DNA from: Mercurialis annua
Taxonomy: Eukaryota; Streptophyta; Magnoliopsida; Malpighiales; Euphorbiaceae
Reading direction: 5' to 3'
Assembly (NCBI RefSeq): GCF_937616625.2
Contig: NC_065570.1
Span: forward strand, 6,396,001 to 6,460,000
Length of the DNA: 64,000 nt
The stretch's first letter is position 1. Every line of letters begins with the position of its first letter. The notes below the pieces were generated by a model. That model did no database searches, was not told the DNA's origin, and saw nothing but the letters and a program-made list of their open reading frames with translations. The translations under genes and the position numbers were made by a program. Shown in pieces: positions 21,525 through 32,511 of the stretch.

Positions 21525-23298
21525 TTAGGGAATATACTCTATTTTCTAAAATAACTTTAACAAGAAAAAAATAGAGATCTCACCCTTTTAGTGCTTTTAT
21601 TTTTTTACTCTAAAGTTTTTTTTTATTATAAGAATATTTACTTTTTATTACTTTTTACTAAGCATTTTAATATTACTCTCTTTTTTTTCCAGATTTTCTT
21701 CTCTCACTTTCTTTTTCTCTTTTTTTTTTTTTCTTCTTCTTCTTCTCCATTTTCTTTCTTCATTTATTTTTTCTTCTTTATCACACCGCCGCTGTTCCTT
21801 CAACGATCTGTTATTATTCCGCCGTTGCTCCGCATTCGTTTCGTCTTCACTCCGCTGTCGATTCGCCGTTCTTCCACATTTTAGCAATTTTTTTCTTAAT
21901 TCGTGGTGATTATTACGATTATTTTAACTCTCAGATCTTAAAAAATTATTCTTGAATTTGTTCAGTTTAAGATCTGAAAATATGCATTAAAAATGATTTT
22001 ATGATGAAAAAAAAACGATTTTCTGCAGAAAAAACGATTTTCTGCAGAAAAAACGATTTTTTTGCAGAAAACAGCGTCTGATTATCATATCATTATCACT
22101 ATGACGTTATCATATCATTATCATAACACTGCAGCGAAAAACGATTTTTTATCAAGAAAAGTGCATGATTATCATTTCGATATCACTAACGTTAGCATAT
22201 CTATATCATTAACGTTATCATATCAATATCATATTATTATACGGTTATGATAATAATATGATAATAGTATGATAATAGTATGATAAAATTATGATATAGT
22301 TATGATAAAGTACGTCATGATAATGTTATGATAATATTTTTTGATACTGTTATGATAAAGTATATTGTGATAATGTTATGATAAGTTTATGATAAAAAAA
22401 TTACAATATAGTTATGATAAAAGTACGTCATGATAATATTATGATAATAGTATGCTATAGTTATGATAAAAGATAAATAATGTTATGATAACAGTATGAT
22501 AAATTTGATGATAACAATATGATACCGTTTGATAAGAATATGATAAGATATAATAAAATGTTATGATAAAATACGTTATGATAATGTTATGATAATATAC
22601 TATTATTATAAAGTAGGTCATGATAATGTTATGATAATATACGATTATGATAAAATACGTCATGATAATGTTATGATAATATAGTATTATGACAAAGTAC
22701 GTCATGATAATGTTATGATAGCAGTATGATAATCAAACATTATTTTTCATAGATTTTTTTTTATTTTCTGCAGTATTATGATAACGACATGATAATGTAG
22801 TGATAATGATATGATAATCAGATACTGTTTTTCCACATAAAATCATTTTTTTGCAGAAAATTATTTTTTTTTCAGATGAAAATCGTTTTTTCTACAGATT
22901 TTTAGATCTGAAAACTGAAAAATTATAAGATCGATATTTTTTAGGTTTGTTAGTTAAAATAAATCATAAAAATTACAGAATCGATAATTTAAATCTCAAA
23001 TAATAGTGGAACGACGGCGGAGCGATGTCGGAGGCGATGGCGGAGGCGATGGCGGAGAAATAATGAAGAAGGAGAGAGCAAAAATGGAGAAAAGAGAACC
23101 TGAGAGAGAGAGAGAGGAGAGAGATGAGAGAGAGGAGAGAGGCTGTCAGTTATATAAGAGTAAAATTCTGAATATTTTAACACGGAGAGTACAAAAATAT
23201 TTAGACAAAAATCATGAGGTATTTTTAATATTTTTTCCACACTGAGATAATATTTTCTATTATTTTTTTATTTTAGGTAAACACCTAATAAGCCCTAA
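21525..23298. mobile_element. Minisatellite-cored foldback element upstream of the membrane-protein gene
   Basis: The ends are TTAGGGAATATACTC at the left and, inverted, TTAGGGCTTATTAGG at the right. Long imperfect inverted arms carry CTTCATTTATTTTTTCTTC, CCGCCGTTGCTCC and AGATCTGAAAA on the left. Their inverses lie at 22900-23080 (AGATCTGAAAA, GGAACGACGGCGGAGCG, GAAATAATGAAGAAGG). The core (22080-22830) is an ATGATAATGTTATGATAATA array whose left part has the opposite orientation. The ORFs inside are repeat artefacts. Size is 1.77 kb. The superfamily is uncertain, MULE-like by architecture. Confidence 0.6.
22080..22830. repeat. ATGATAAT minisatellite core
   Basis: Units of 9-20 bp such as ATGATAATGTTATGATAATA and AAGTACGTCATGATAATGTT repeat irregularly. 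Before about 22240 the units read TTATCATATCATTATC, after it ATATGATAATAGTATG. The array is thus a near-palindrome about a centre close to 22240. Confidence 0.85.
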
Positions 23299-23377
23299 AA
23301 AATGGATTTTCTTTAGAGGCCCAAGGAGTTTATTAGATGGGCTGTTCTAAGCCCTTAACTATGGGCATTTTTAAGTG

Positions 23378-23674
23378 GACTTAAGTGGCAATTTACCCCT
23401 CAATTTGTAAGAAACGGCAATTAACATATAAATTAATTTTGTGAGTAAATTAGTCATGAATTTATTAATTGTGGGCAATTAATCTCATTTGAGAAAATTA
23501 TTTTACAAGTTGAGGAGGAAAATTGCCTTAGCTTACAAATTGAAGGGGTAAATTGTCAAAATAGAGTTAATTGTCCGTAATCAACAAGTTCGTGACTAAT
23601 TTGCTTATAAAATTAATTTATGTGTTAATTGTTCATTACTTACAAGTTGAGAGGACAAATTTTCATTTAAGTCC
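23378..23674. mobile_element. Palindromic (foldback) MITE, copy 2
   Basis: GGACTTAAGTGGCAATTT at the left and AAATTTTCATTTAAGTCC at the right are inverted copies. Internal CAAGTTGAGAGGAC and AATTGTCCGTAATCAACAAG match the copy at 15568-15880. Non-coding. Confidence 0.75.
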
Positions 23675-23997
23675 TTTTAGATGATAGTATTAGAGATTTT
23701 TACAATTATAAAAAAATAGAAAAACAGCTTAATTTAAAAACTATCGAAAGAAAATTATTTAAAAAATAGTATATTTTAAAAAATCTATTAAAATCCACCA
23801 AAAATTAAAAGTTTTGGTTATGCCACTATCTAAAACTAAAATAAAAAATGTTGAAAATAAATAATATAGTAATTCTCTATTTATAAAGAAACTAAATAAT
23901 TGATTTTAAAATAATACAACTTTAAAAAAAGAATCTCAAACTCAATCATTATGGGTAAGTTTCAAGTTATACATGTTATATTTGTTATTCGTGTCAG

Positions 23998-25400
23998 AGC
24001 AAAATTTATATGGAGGCCCCTCTACTTTACCGTTTTTATTTAAGAGGTTCATACCCTAAAATTGTTTAAGTCTAGATGCATGTACTTGGCAGAATCTATT
24101 TTTTAGGCCCTTAAATGGACGGAAAAACATGCTTGTTTCCCAATCGGGGAAAACATTAAAAATCCAAATTAGATGGAAGATGAAGATAAAGTAGATCCAC
24201 AGATGGTGGCTGTCGATGTCAATGGCAACGATGCTTCCGGCGGTGGTCGCGCTTTTCTTTGTTAGTATCACTGCTTGATTGTCTAATAAGAAACTAGTTA
24301 ATTCGTTCTCAATTTTAAGGTGACAATAGATTCCAGTTGATTTTAATTTATAGAATTTTGTGGCACTATAGATTGAAAGATCGGAAGCTTTAATAGAAGA
24401 TTATAAGATGTTGATAAGAGAAAGTCTTACACACGAGGAGGTGGGTAGTGCCTTGTTTGGGGACTTTTAGATTGTTTGGTTCATATGATGATGAAATTCT
24501 AAAATTGGCAATATTGATTCTTGATGAGTTTGTATCAGAGTATGATGCTAATAGACTGATAATATTAAAGTTCAATCCACAGCTTGAAATTCTTATGAAA
24601 TTATTGAAAAGTAACAGTTGATTAGAAATATTTTTACTAATCATTATTTATTGTTTTATTATTCTTATTTATCTCTAGGTTGATGGCTTGTCTACTTCGA
24701 AAAAAGATACTGCCTCCTCTCGTGACGATAACGGTAGTGATAGCGATGAGACATACATCGTTGATAAAACACATGTCTACGAAGATCCTACCGACTTAGC
24801 TAAGTCTTCTTCTAATGAATCTGAGCCGATTATAAAAATTTAGTAATATTCAAGTTATTGTTATTTCAGTTTATGTTTTTGGAACCGAAAGTTAACTATA
24901 TACGAATTGAATATGAACTATTTTTTGTTGAGTAGGTTGTTAGCAAAAACCCGCAAGGATCTTCGAGCATGCAGATATCTAGTGTGGTAAAAGAAGAAAA
25001 AATAGAGTTTACTGCTAAGAATAATTCCAAAAAAGATAGCTTTGATGCTAGCTTTATTGAGTTGAGTAAGGTGTTGATGATTTTGTAAACCATCAAATCT
25101 TACACCGGAGAAAAAAAGTGCTGGCAAGTTTGCGTCCATAAATACGAACATTGAGGATATGCGCTCCGATGATAAACCATTGAGCGAAAAAGATGCAAAT
25201 GAAGATACAGCTGATGAGAAGACTGCTAATGAAGGGCTATTGATGGTGATGGTTCTTCATTGGAGGCCACTGTTTTAAAGAAGGCTGGTCGTGAAGTTGA
25301 TGACATTGCAACTGACAATATTGAGAACATTGCAACTAATGGTGTTGCAGATTCCGTCAACCCATCAAATCTTACACCGAAGAAAGAAAGTGTTGATAAA
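23998..25400 (+). pseudogene. Captured or decayed gene fragments behind a transposon-like terminus
   Basis: The sequence at 23998-24122 (AGGCCCCTCTACTTT ... AGGCCCTTAAATGGACGG) resembles the arms of the element at 62477-63964, but I found no right-hand partner. Downstream, on the plus strand, are reading-frame pieces. One starts at an ATG near 24173 (M-E-D-E-D-K-V-D-P-Q). A helical piece at about 24475-24621 reads S-Y-D-D-E-I-L-K-L-A-I-L-I-L-D-E-F and resembles an ARM/HEAT repeat. An acidic Ser-rich piece runs from 24681 to 24843 after an AG acceptor. Further pieces follow to 25400 with a frame break near 25230. Two copies of P-S-N-L-T-P-x-K occur. I cannot name the gene. Confidence 0.4.
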
Positions 25401-25534
25401 TAATGGAATTGTTTGTTATCTTGTTATATGGTTTCATGAATTTGATGGTTTTTAATTTATTTTTTAGCTTTTATTCCAACTGACCTTTATGGTCGCTTTA
25501 TTTTTATTATAGAATTGAATAACTATTTTAATTG

Positions 25535-26020
25535 AAATGTATTTGATAGTGTATAAAATCGAAAATTAATCTGATGTGAACCTATATCAATCGAACTATT
25601 TTAATTTAATTTTTAATAAAATTTGTTTTACTGCTCTTTATAATCTTAAGTGACATTTTATACAAAGAGAATTTTGAGACTTAGTATAATATACAAATTG
25701 AATATATATTTTAAGTGAAACGTTTTTGACAAACTATAAAACCAAAAATCAACCTGATGTGGACCCATATCAACTGAAATAATTTAATTTAATTTTTAAT
25801 AAAATTTATCTTGCTGCTATTTACAGTCTTAAATGACATTTTATATAAAGATAATTTTGAGATTTAACGTGATTTATAGATTGAATATCTCTTTTAAGTG
25901 AAATGTATTTGACAGACTATAAAACCGAAAATCAACCTGATGTGAACCTATATCAACTGAACTATTTTAATTCAATTTTTAATAAAATTTATCTTACTGT
26001 TCTTTATAATCTTAATTCAA
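25535..26020. repeat. 183-bp tandem repeat, about 2.7 copies
   Basis: The anchor AAATGTATTTGAYAG...TATAAAAYC recurs at about 25535, 25718 and 25901, giving exactly 183 bp each time. Each unit holds ATCAACCTGATGTGAACC and TTTTTAATAAAATTT. The length is in the range of plant satellite monomers. Divergence is modest. Confidence 0.85.
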
Positions 26021-26839
26021 TTTTTTGAGGCCTCACTTGGTTCAAAAGAGTATGTTCCCGGGAAGTATACTTCCCGAGAAGTATACTTTCCGGGAAGTTA
26101 ATTACCGAGGAAGTTAATGTGAAGAAAATTAATATTTTTATTACTTGATTCACTTAGTAACTTCCCGGGAAGTTGCATTTTATTTTTAATTAATTAAAAT
26201 ATAAAGACAATATTACCCTCAATAACTAAATTAACTAATTAAATATAGGGGTATAATCGTATTTTAATTAACTTAATTAAGTTAGTAAAACTTACCTAGA
26301 TTTTGCTAGGGAAGTCATTTGGATTGAAATTCTCTCATGTTCAAATAAACATGACGGGTCATGTTCACTAATCTACACCATTCATTATAAAATAAAGGCT
26401 TAATTCCTTAAAAAAAACTTCACCTTGTATTTTTTCTTCGTTTATACCCTGAACTTGTAAAAACACCATTTGTACCAAATTTTGGGTTTTTATATTTCAT
26501 CTCTACCCAAAAGTATTAAATTGTACTCTTTTTATTTGGAAAAGAGTTTAAAACATACTTTTTTCTATTTTAAAAAATACAAATAAATCCTTAAACTTAA
26601 AAAATAATCAAATACATCCAAATAATTAATTAATTTTTTAATTTTATAAAATAATAAAAAAATTAAAAAAATATATTATTATTTTTAATTTTTTTGTTGG
26701 AAATATTTTTAAAAAAAATTAAAAAAGATTAATAAAAAAAATTCGGAAATAAAAAATAAAAAAAATTATTATTATTTTTAATTTTTTGAAAAAGATGGTA
26801 TTATTGTACTATTAATAACATTAATTTTTTGAAGAATAT

Positions 26840-28420
26840 TGTTGGGTAAAAACCCAACTCGTAATTCTCGGTAAATACGAGATCGTACCCACAAGGGGTG
26901 AATTAGGAGCAATCGATGAGAATGAATTTTAGTTATGATTCAATTCGTTTAGCGAAGCACAAATAGTTGAAGTTTCAAGTATCCGATTACTACTTTAGAA
27001 ATAAACTAAACGTGAAATTGCAATTAACAAGTAAGGAGAATTAAATAACAAGAATCTAATTCAATAAAAGGGGAAAGTCAAGGAGTTAGTAATCCAACCT
27101 AGGTTATGCAATCATGATTGGTCAAAGTGTAAGATACTAAGGACCGAGCGAGGCCTAAAACGTCATTCCCGCTCTCTCGAGCCTCAAGGAATGCCAAAAC
27201 CGCTATCTAATCAATCAATCACACCAAGCTCACTCTCGTGTTACAAGGCAAACTAAACCATTATCAAACGATTAATCAATCCGCTCCAAGGTCACCTAGG
27301 TTCAAGCCCACTCTCGTGGTGCTCTCAATTCTAGGTTTTCTAACCTAAAAGTCGATCTAATCAACCACCTCTCGGTGTATCAATCAAACTATAATCAATG
27401 ATTAAGGTAGCTAATCCTAATCAAGCAATGAGTAATAGGGAAGAAACATAAGCATACAACACTAAGAACCAACCAATCAATCAAACCCCTAAGTTATCAT
27501 ACTAACCCCCTAACAAGGGAGTTTTAGCTACTCATATTTAGATTAACACAAACAATTAAGGAATAAGAAAAGTAGAACATTAAAGTAAGAAGAATTATCT
27601 TGATTAAATAAGTAGAACAAACAACCATAAAGATAATGAAGATTCACAATAAGTAGCTTGTAATAACAATGAAGATCTTGTTCTCATAAAGCAGATAAAA
27701 CTTGCATTAAGCTCCAACAATGGAGGAAATATAAAAATCTGGAAATTCTATTGAAGAAGAAAAGGACTAAACTTATGGATTTCTAAAATTGGGAGAGGAT
27801 TTAAAAGTACAATCATAGAATAAAGTCTAGGAAAATCCTCTATACCTAAAATAGAGATAAGGCTCCTTATATAGTACTTACAAAAGAAGGAAAAAGACAA
27901 GCATTCATTTACACATGTGTTGGGCCCAAAATAGCAAATTAATAAAGCCTTGTTGCATCTTGAAATAAGATTTCCCCATTCCAGCAAGCCCAAGCTCGAA
28001 TAGAGCTCCTTGGGCTTAATGAGGAGCCCGATTCGAGCTGCCATTTTCTGCTCCGGATCTCGATCTTCAAACCTTCGTAACTCGGTGTAGAAATGTCCGA
28101 TTGAGTCGATTCTTGAACCGTTGGAAAGTTTAGGACGTCTACTTTAACTTTCATGAAGATCACGAGTTCATTTGAGGCTTCTAGCTAGTCCAAATTGGTC
28201 AATTAGTGCCCAGGGGTCAGCTTTTCAGATTTGCAAATGAGCTTCCGCATCGCTTTTGTCGTCTTTTCCAACTTTTGCACCAAAATGCTTCCGCAATGCT
28301 CCTAAGTACCTGAAATACTAAAACACGTAATAAAGCATTCGAAATACCATAAAACCGTGATAAAACGTTAATAAAGCATGCGGAAACGACACTAAAGATA
28401 GGAGTAAAATACTCCTATCA
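26840..28420 (-). repeat. 3' LTR of the Athila-type element
   Basis: A 1581-bp LTR starting TGTTGGGTAAAAACCC and ending ACTCCTATCA on the plus strand. It differs from its partner at about eight sites. It contains AGCTCGAATAGAGCTCC and CCCGATTCGAGCTGCC (about 27990-28040), related to the palindrome array at 31783-31980. The minus-strand ORFs at 27748-28163 are shared by both LTRs and are not considered genes. Confidence 0.93.
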
Positions 28421-28433
28421 AACCTTCTCACAC
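28421..28433 (-). promoter_or_regulatory. Polypurine tract of the Athila-type element
   Basis: On the minus strand GTGTGAGAAGGTT lies directly before the 3' LTR (TGATAGGAG). Position and purine content fit the plus-strand primer. Confidence 0.7.
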
Positions 28434-30099
28434 TAAATCTTTGCTTGTCCCCAAGCAAGAAATGAACATAGGCAAATCAAACCGTAACTAACCATGGCGA
28501 TCTCGAACAAGTATCAACAAATGAATTCCTATTCAACAATGGCTCAAATGATATTGTCTAAAGTCAACAACCGCTAATGATGCACATAAAAGATGAATGC
28601 ACTTTTAATGACAAAGTGAGATGACAATTAGACTACACTTGCATTGGCTTAAGGTTCTTGTTGAACAAATCAAGTCATTAAGATCATCTAAGGGACATGC
28701 ATTACTTGGTCAAGTGATAAGAGGGCAATCAAGGCATAGCAAACGTAGGCATCAATTAAAAGCATATTAATTCTCACAAGATTCACTCTTAACACACAAG
28801 TGTTTGGGGTGCACACAATTAAGCTCAAGAAAAATGCTAATTCACCATAGGCTTACTTTTAGTCCGATTCTCCCCTACTTAGTTCGGTAATCAATTGCTA
28901 TCATATGGTCTTTTGAATGGGTTGTAACTTGGCTAGGGGTTAGGGGGGGTAGGTAAATAAGGATAATTTGGCTACAAAAATTTGACTTGATAACTGGATA
29001 TTTGTTCACATTTATTTGTCTAACTTGGAATTTTCTTGCACATTTGAACTTCAACTTGCTTTTCATGCCTTTTATTCAACTTTTCTTTTTACTCTTTTTT
29101 TTCTCTTTTTATATATATTTTTTTATTTTTATTTTTATTTTTATTTTTCTTGATCTTTCTTTCTTTTGCTTTTCTTTCTTTTCTTTAGGCACATAATTAC
29201 TTCTTTGCTCATGTTTTTCCTATTCTTCAAGTTAGACAAACTTCTTAATAGTTAAGAGTCATTCAAGTCACATTTTTGGGGTATTTTCAAAGGGTAAATT
29301 GTTGAAGGGATGGTGTGTTAACATGTGTTACAATTTGAAAGAAATGGTTTAAGGCTCAAAGGGGAGACCTAGTGGTAAGGGTAGGCTTTTTAAGTGGTCT
29401 TAAACAAAATGGTGATCCTAATGCCATAAATCATTTAGCAATCGACACTCAACTATATAGTCTTAAATGGACACCAAGCAAGTTCTAGGAATATAGGTAC
29501 ACAACACACAAGAATTATAATCAAAGCTCAACATTTTAGAAAAGAATGTGGTGTTATGCACTAATTTAATTCCTATGTTCTCATGCCAATCATGCCCAAT
29601 TTTATTCACAAATGACACAAAATTTTAAAAAATTTGCACATCATGCATCCATATCCCAAAACAACTATCATGCTCACAATTGTTTTCACCAAAGAACATT
29701 TTTCCCCAATTTCCATCAAAATTTGCCACATAAAAGTATTTTCATCAATCAATCATCCTTGGAAGTTGCTCAAATTAGACAAAAACACATTCATGCCATT
29801 AAAGATCGGGAGATGTCACAAGTTGATAAATTTCCAAATTCCGCCACAATCACAAACATTCAAAACATTCACTATCATGCTTACAACAAAGATTTAGTGG
29901 AGGTGACTCAATAACTAGACTACTAACACAAAGTAAAACAACAAAGTAAAATAAAACACACTAAAGCATAAAACAAGATAAATTTCAACTAACGACATAC
30001 AATTGACTAACCCTCCTCACACTATTTCGAACTTAGTCCCTAAGTAAGAAATATAAAGCAAAATTGTATGAGTTGAGTTAGAGAAATGCAAATCTTGTT
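28434..30099 (-). other. 3' non-coding region of the Athila-type element
   Basis: About 1.7 kb between the third ORF and the 3' LTR. It contains a long pyrimidine tract (29070-29190 on the plus strand, TTTTTATTTTTATTT type). No convincing gene is present. A 100-codon plus-strand ORF at 29612-29914 lacks any recognisable domain and lies antisense to the element. Confidence 0.6.
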
Positions 30100-31416
30100 T
30101 TAGTCGAATTCCGGTGGTTCGGGCGATGGAGTTGGAGATGGATAAGCCGGCGCCCCCGGGGCATTGAAATAGTCACGTAATTTCTCCTCGTGGCGCCTTT
30201 GTCGATCATGAAGCCTCGTCATGCGATATTCCATACGTGCCCACATCTTGCGTTGATCCTCCATGAATCGGAGTTGGGCGGCTTCAAAGTCATTCCTTGT
30301 ATCCACATTAGGAGCGGGAGGCTCCCATTGCACGCCCTTCGGTATTGCTCCTCCTTCGGCGCTTGTTCCGGCCGCATGTTTGTCTTTCCGTCGCACCGCC
30401 TCTTTAGGTCGCCTCGGCTCTACTTCTTGTCTTGGTGATGCGCGCAACCTAGGCGGAATTGGTTCGCTGGGATGTGCTTCCACCCAATTATCATGCTTGT
30501 ACTTTCCCACAACTCTTTCCTTCCTCACATACCCTCCGATACTCAAGTGATTCATGTCTATCATTCGTGGCAGTTGAATTTGATACTTGCTTTCATCAAA
30601 CTCCGGATCTTTTCGTGCCAAAAACAACACCAACCATCCAAATCCTTTCTTCTTTTGAGCTTTAGGCTCCTCTTGAAGCAACTTCATCAACCAATACGCC
30701 AAATGCACTTGCTTCTCTCGCTCCGTTGAGTGATTCAAAGCTTGCAAAAGGAACAAATCCGACCGTGCTATTTTGTGATGCTCATGGCGTCCATAGAAGG
30801 TGTAGCCGTACCACTTAAGCAAGATTATGGTGGCAATATCCCGAATCTCTTTCAACTTGGAAATGTGTGAGTCGTAGCTTGGTTTCCCCGATGCCTTGTT
30901 CCATATCACGTTTGCATCAAAATCACCCTTATCCGATAATTCTTTCATTCCTAAGTCGGTTAACCCAAAGTCTTGATACAAGTTGATCATGGAATATTCC
31001 CGCTCCTTTCCGTCCAACCGAAAGGTAATAGAAGTGTCGGTGGTAGCCTCAAGTGTAGTGAAGAATTCGTATGTGAGCGCTTCGCATTGCTCATGCGGTA
31101 TCCTTATCAACTTATCAAGAAAAAGGAATTGAATAAGATCATCCAACTTCTCATGAATGCCCAATTTTTCCATAGTCATCCAACAAATTTCATACACATC
31201 GGTGACACCCAATTCCTTAAGCTTCTCATAGCGCTCACCCTCACTAACCGAGCGGATTTCGAAGGGTGCCTTGTATTTCCGTGAGAGAGCCCCGAAAGTG
31301 GTTGTTTTCTTCGAAGAACGGATAGGTTGTGGTGGTAGCTCATCTTGAAATTCTTGCTCACTAGGTGGTATGGATTTTTGCTTGGAGGCTCGGCTTGCTC
31401 TTGTATTCCGGGACAT
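30100..31416 (-). CDS. Athila third ORF (ORF-1/env-position protein), 438 aa
   Basis: It lies 3' of pol in the place where Athila elements carry an extra ORF, sometimes called env-like. The product is hydrophilic. A basic, Ser-rich N-terminus (1-50) is followed by a globular region (about 50-320) with Y-Q-D-F-G-L-T-D and a Trp-rich helical part, as in plant proteins annotated as Athila ORF-1 or putative plant transposon protein. A Pro/Arg/Lys linker follows (about 330-370), then a charged coiled coil (about 375-415) and a Pro-Ser-Pro tail. I see no signal peptide or transmembrane segment, so an envelope role is not supported. The frame is fully open. Function unknown. Confidence 0.8.
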   Translation of the reverse strand: MSRNTRASRASKQKSIPPSEQEFQDELPPQPIRSSKKTTTFGALSRKYKAPFEIRSVSEGERYEKLKELGVTDVYEICWMTMEKLGIHEKLDDLIQFLFLDKLIRIPHEQCEALTYEFFTTLEATTDTSITFRLDGKEREYSMINLYQDFGLTDLGMKELSDKGDFDANVIWNKASGKPSYDSHISKLKEIRDIATIILLKWYGYTFYGRHEHHKIARSDLFLLQALNHSTEREKQVHLAYWLMKLLQEEPKAQKKKGFGWLVLFLARKDPEFDESKYQIQLPRMIDMNHLSIGGYVRKERVVGKYKHDNWVEAHPSEPIPPRLRASPRQEVEPRRPKEAVRRKDKHAAGTSAEGGAIPKGVQWEPPAPNVDTRNDFEAAQLRFMEDQRKMWARMEYRMTRLHDRQRRHEEKLRDYFNAPGAPAYPSPTPSPEPPEFD

Positions 31417-31782
31417 TGTAGAGGAAGGAAAAGGGTGTTTGGAAGTGTGTTTAGTTTTGAGTTTGGCTTGAGTATGGTGGAGATAGAGCTTGGAGAATAT
31501 TTGCTAGAAGAAAGAGAATGGAGTTCTTGGCTATGGAGTTTTGGATAATTGTGGAAAAGAATTTGGAGAAGAAGAAGTGTTGGAGTTCTTTTTGTGGTAA
31601 AATTTCAAAAATATGAGAGGAGGGGTGGAGATCTTTCCATGTCAATGATCTTTGTGAATTGTGTTTTTAATTGGAAGGCCAAGATTTGAACACCTCATCA
31701 ATCCAAGAGCCTTAAAAATTTAACCAATAGAAACATTTCATTCAAGATAATAAAAAAAATCACTTCCCCCTCTTTATAAGGT

Positions 31783-31980
31783 GTAGCTCGAATCGAGCTA
31801 CACCCTATAAATGTGTAGCTCGAATCGAGCTACACTTCCTTTAAAGGTAGCTCGATTCGAGCTACACAACAGATTTGTGTAGCTCGAATCGAGCTCTCCT
31901 TTTCCAAGGAGAGCTCGATTCGAGCTCCCTTATGTAAGGGGAGTTCGATTCGAGCTCCCTTATACAAGGGGACTTCGATT
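31783..31980. repeat. Array of seven near-palindromic GCTCGAATCGAGC units
   Basis: Units of the form GTAGCTCGAATCGAGCTAC, later GAGCTCGATTCGAGCTC, are spaced 30-32 bp apart. Their AGCT/AGTT starts are at 31785, 31817, 31849, 31881, 31912, 31942 and 31972. Each unit is an inverted repeat. Several spacers (CTCCTTTTCCAAGGAG, CCCTTATGTAAGGG) also fold. The array is between pol and the third ORF of the Athila element. Two related motifs lie in each LTR. Not a CRISPR array: there are no unique spacers of constant length and the setting is a plant transposon. Confidence 0.9.
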
Positions 31981-32196
31981 CTTTTCCGCTTTCTTTTTCC
32001 TTTTTCGCCACACCTACGCACCAAAACCAAACACACCGGCGTTATCTCGAACAAAAAGACATAAAACTAACAAAAAACAATATCTAAACAATCTAAAGAA
32101 GGTAAAACAACAACAAAAACATTAAATCGAACCTCTTGGGAATGCCTCCCAAGTGCGCTTGTTTAAAGTCAAAAGCTCGACCGTCTCACGGTGGAC

Positions 32197-32508
32197 TCAT
32201 GTAGGAGTTGTGAAAGATATCTCATCTTCCACTCGAATCGTCAAGGGTCCAACATATGGTTTGCACCGGTGGCCATTAACCTTGAAAGTTTCACCCTTAG
32301 AATTCTCCAATTCCACCGCACCGTGATTCGCCACATTCCGGATTTTGAATGGGCCACTCCAACGAGATTTCAATTTACCCGGAAAAAACCGCAAACGTGA
32401 ATTGTAAAGAAGTACAAACGAACCAATCTCTAAGACCTTTGGGGAGATGTGAGCATCATGCCATCGCTTCGTTTTCTCCTTATAGAGCTTGGCATTCTCA
32501 TATGTCAT
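32197..32508 (-). CDS. Integrase C-terminal tail, cut from pol by a stop codon
   Basis: The frame continues pol without a shift after a TGA at 32512-32514. It carries the end of the integrase: [13 protein letters not shown], then a chromodomain-like/GPY-type part with W-S-G-P-F-K-I. In related elements the residue at the stop is normally an Arg codon in this motif, so a CGA-to-TGA change is the simplest cause. This piece is not expected to be translated on its own. Confidence 0.75.
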   Translation of the reverse strand: MTYENAKLYKEKTKRWHDAHISPKVLEIGSFVLLYNSRLRFFPGKLKSRWSGPFKIRNVANHGAVELENSKGETFKVNGHRCKPYVGPLTIRVEDEISFTTPT

Positions 32509-32511
32509 GAA

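Noticed and set aside
22439..22705. Minus-strand ORF of 88 codons rich in Ile/Tyr
   Set aside because: It is a translation of the ATGATAAT minisatellite and its repeats carry no protein signature.
23006..23245. Gly/Asp/Glu/Arg-rich ORFs in both strands
   Set aside because: Both are reading-frame by-products of the GGCGATGGCGGAGGCG and GAGAGAGA tracts in the foldback arm.
27748..28163. Minus-strand ORFs repeated at 38836-39251
   Set aside because: They lie in the two Athila LTRs and duplicate with them. Nothing suggests a protein.
29612..29914. Plus-strand ORF of 100 codons
   Set aside because: It is antisense to the Athila 3' region, has His/Asn-rich low complexity and no start context or domain.
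30190..30729. Several plus-strand ORFs opposite the Athila third ORF
   Set aside because: They are shadows of the minus-strand gene, whose codon pattern and family match are clear.
31783..31980. CRISPR-like look of evenly spaced palindromic repeats
   Set aside because: The setting is a plant retrotransposon, the spacers are themselves related and partly palindromic, and no associated genes exist.
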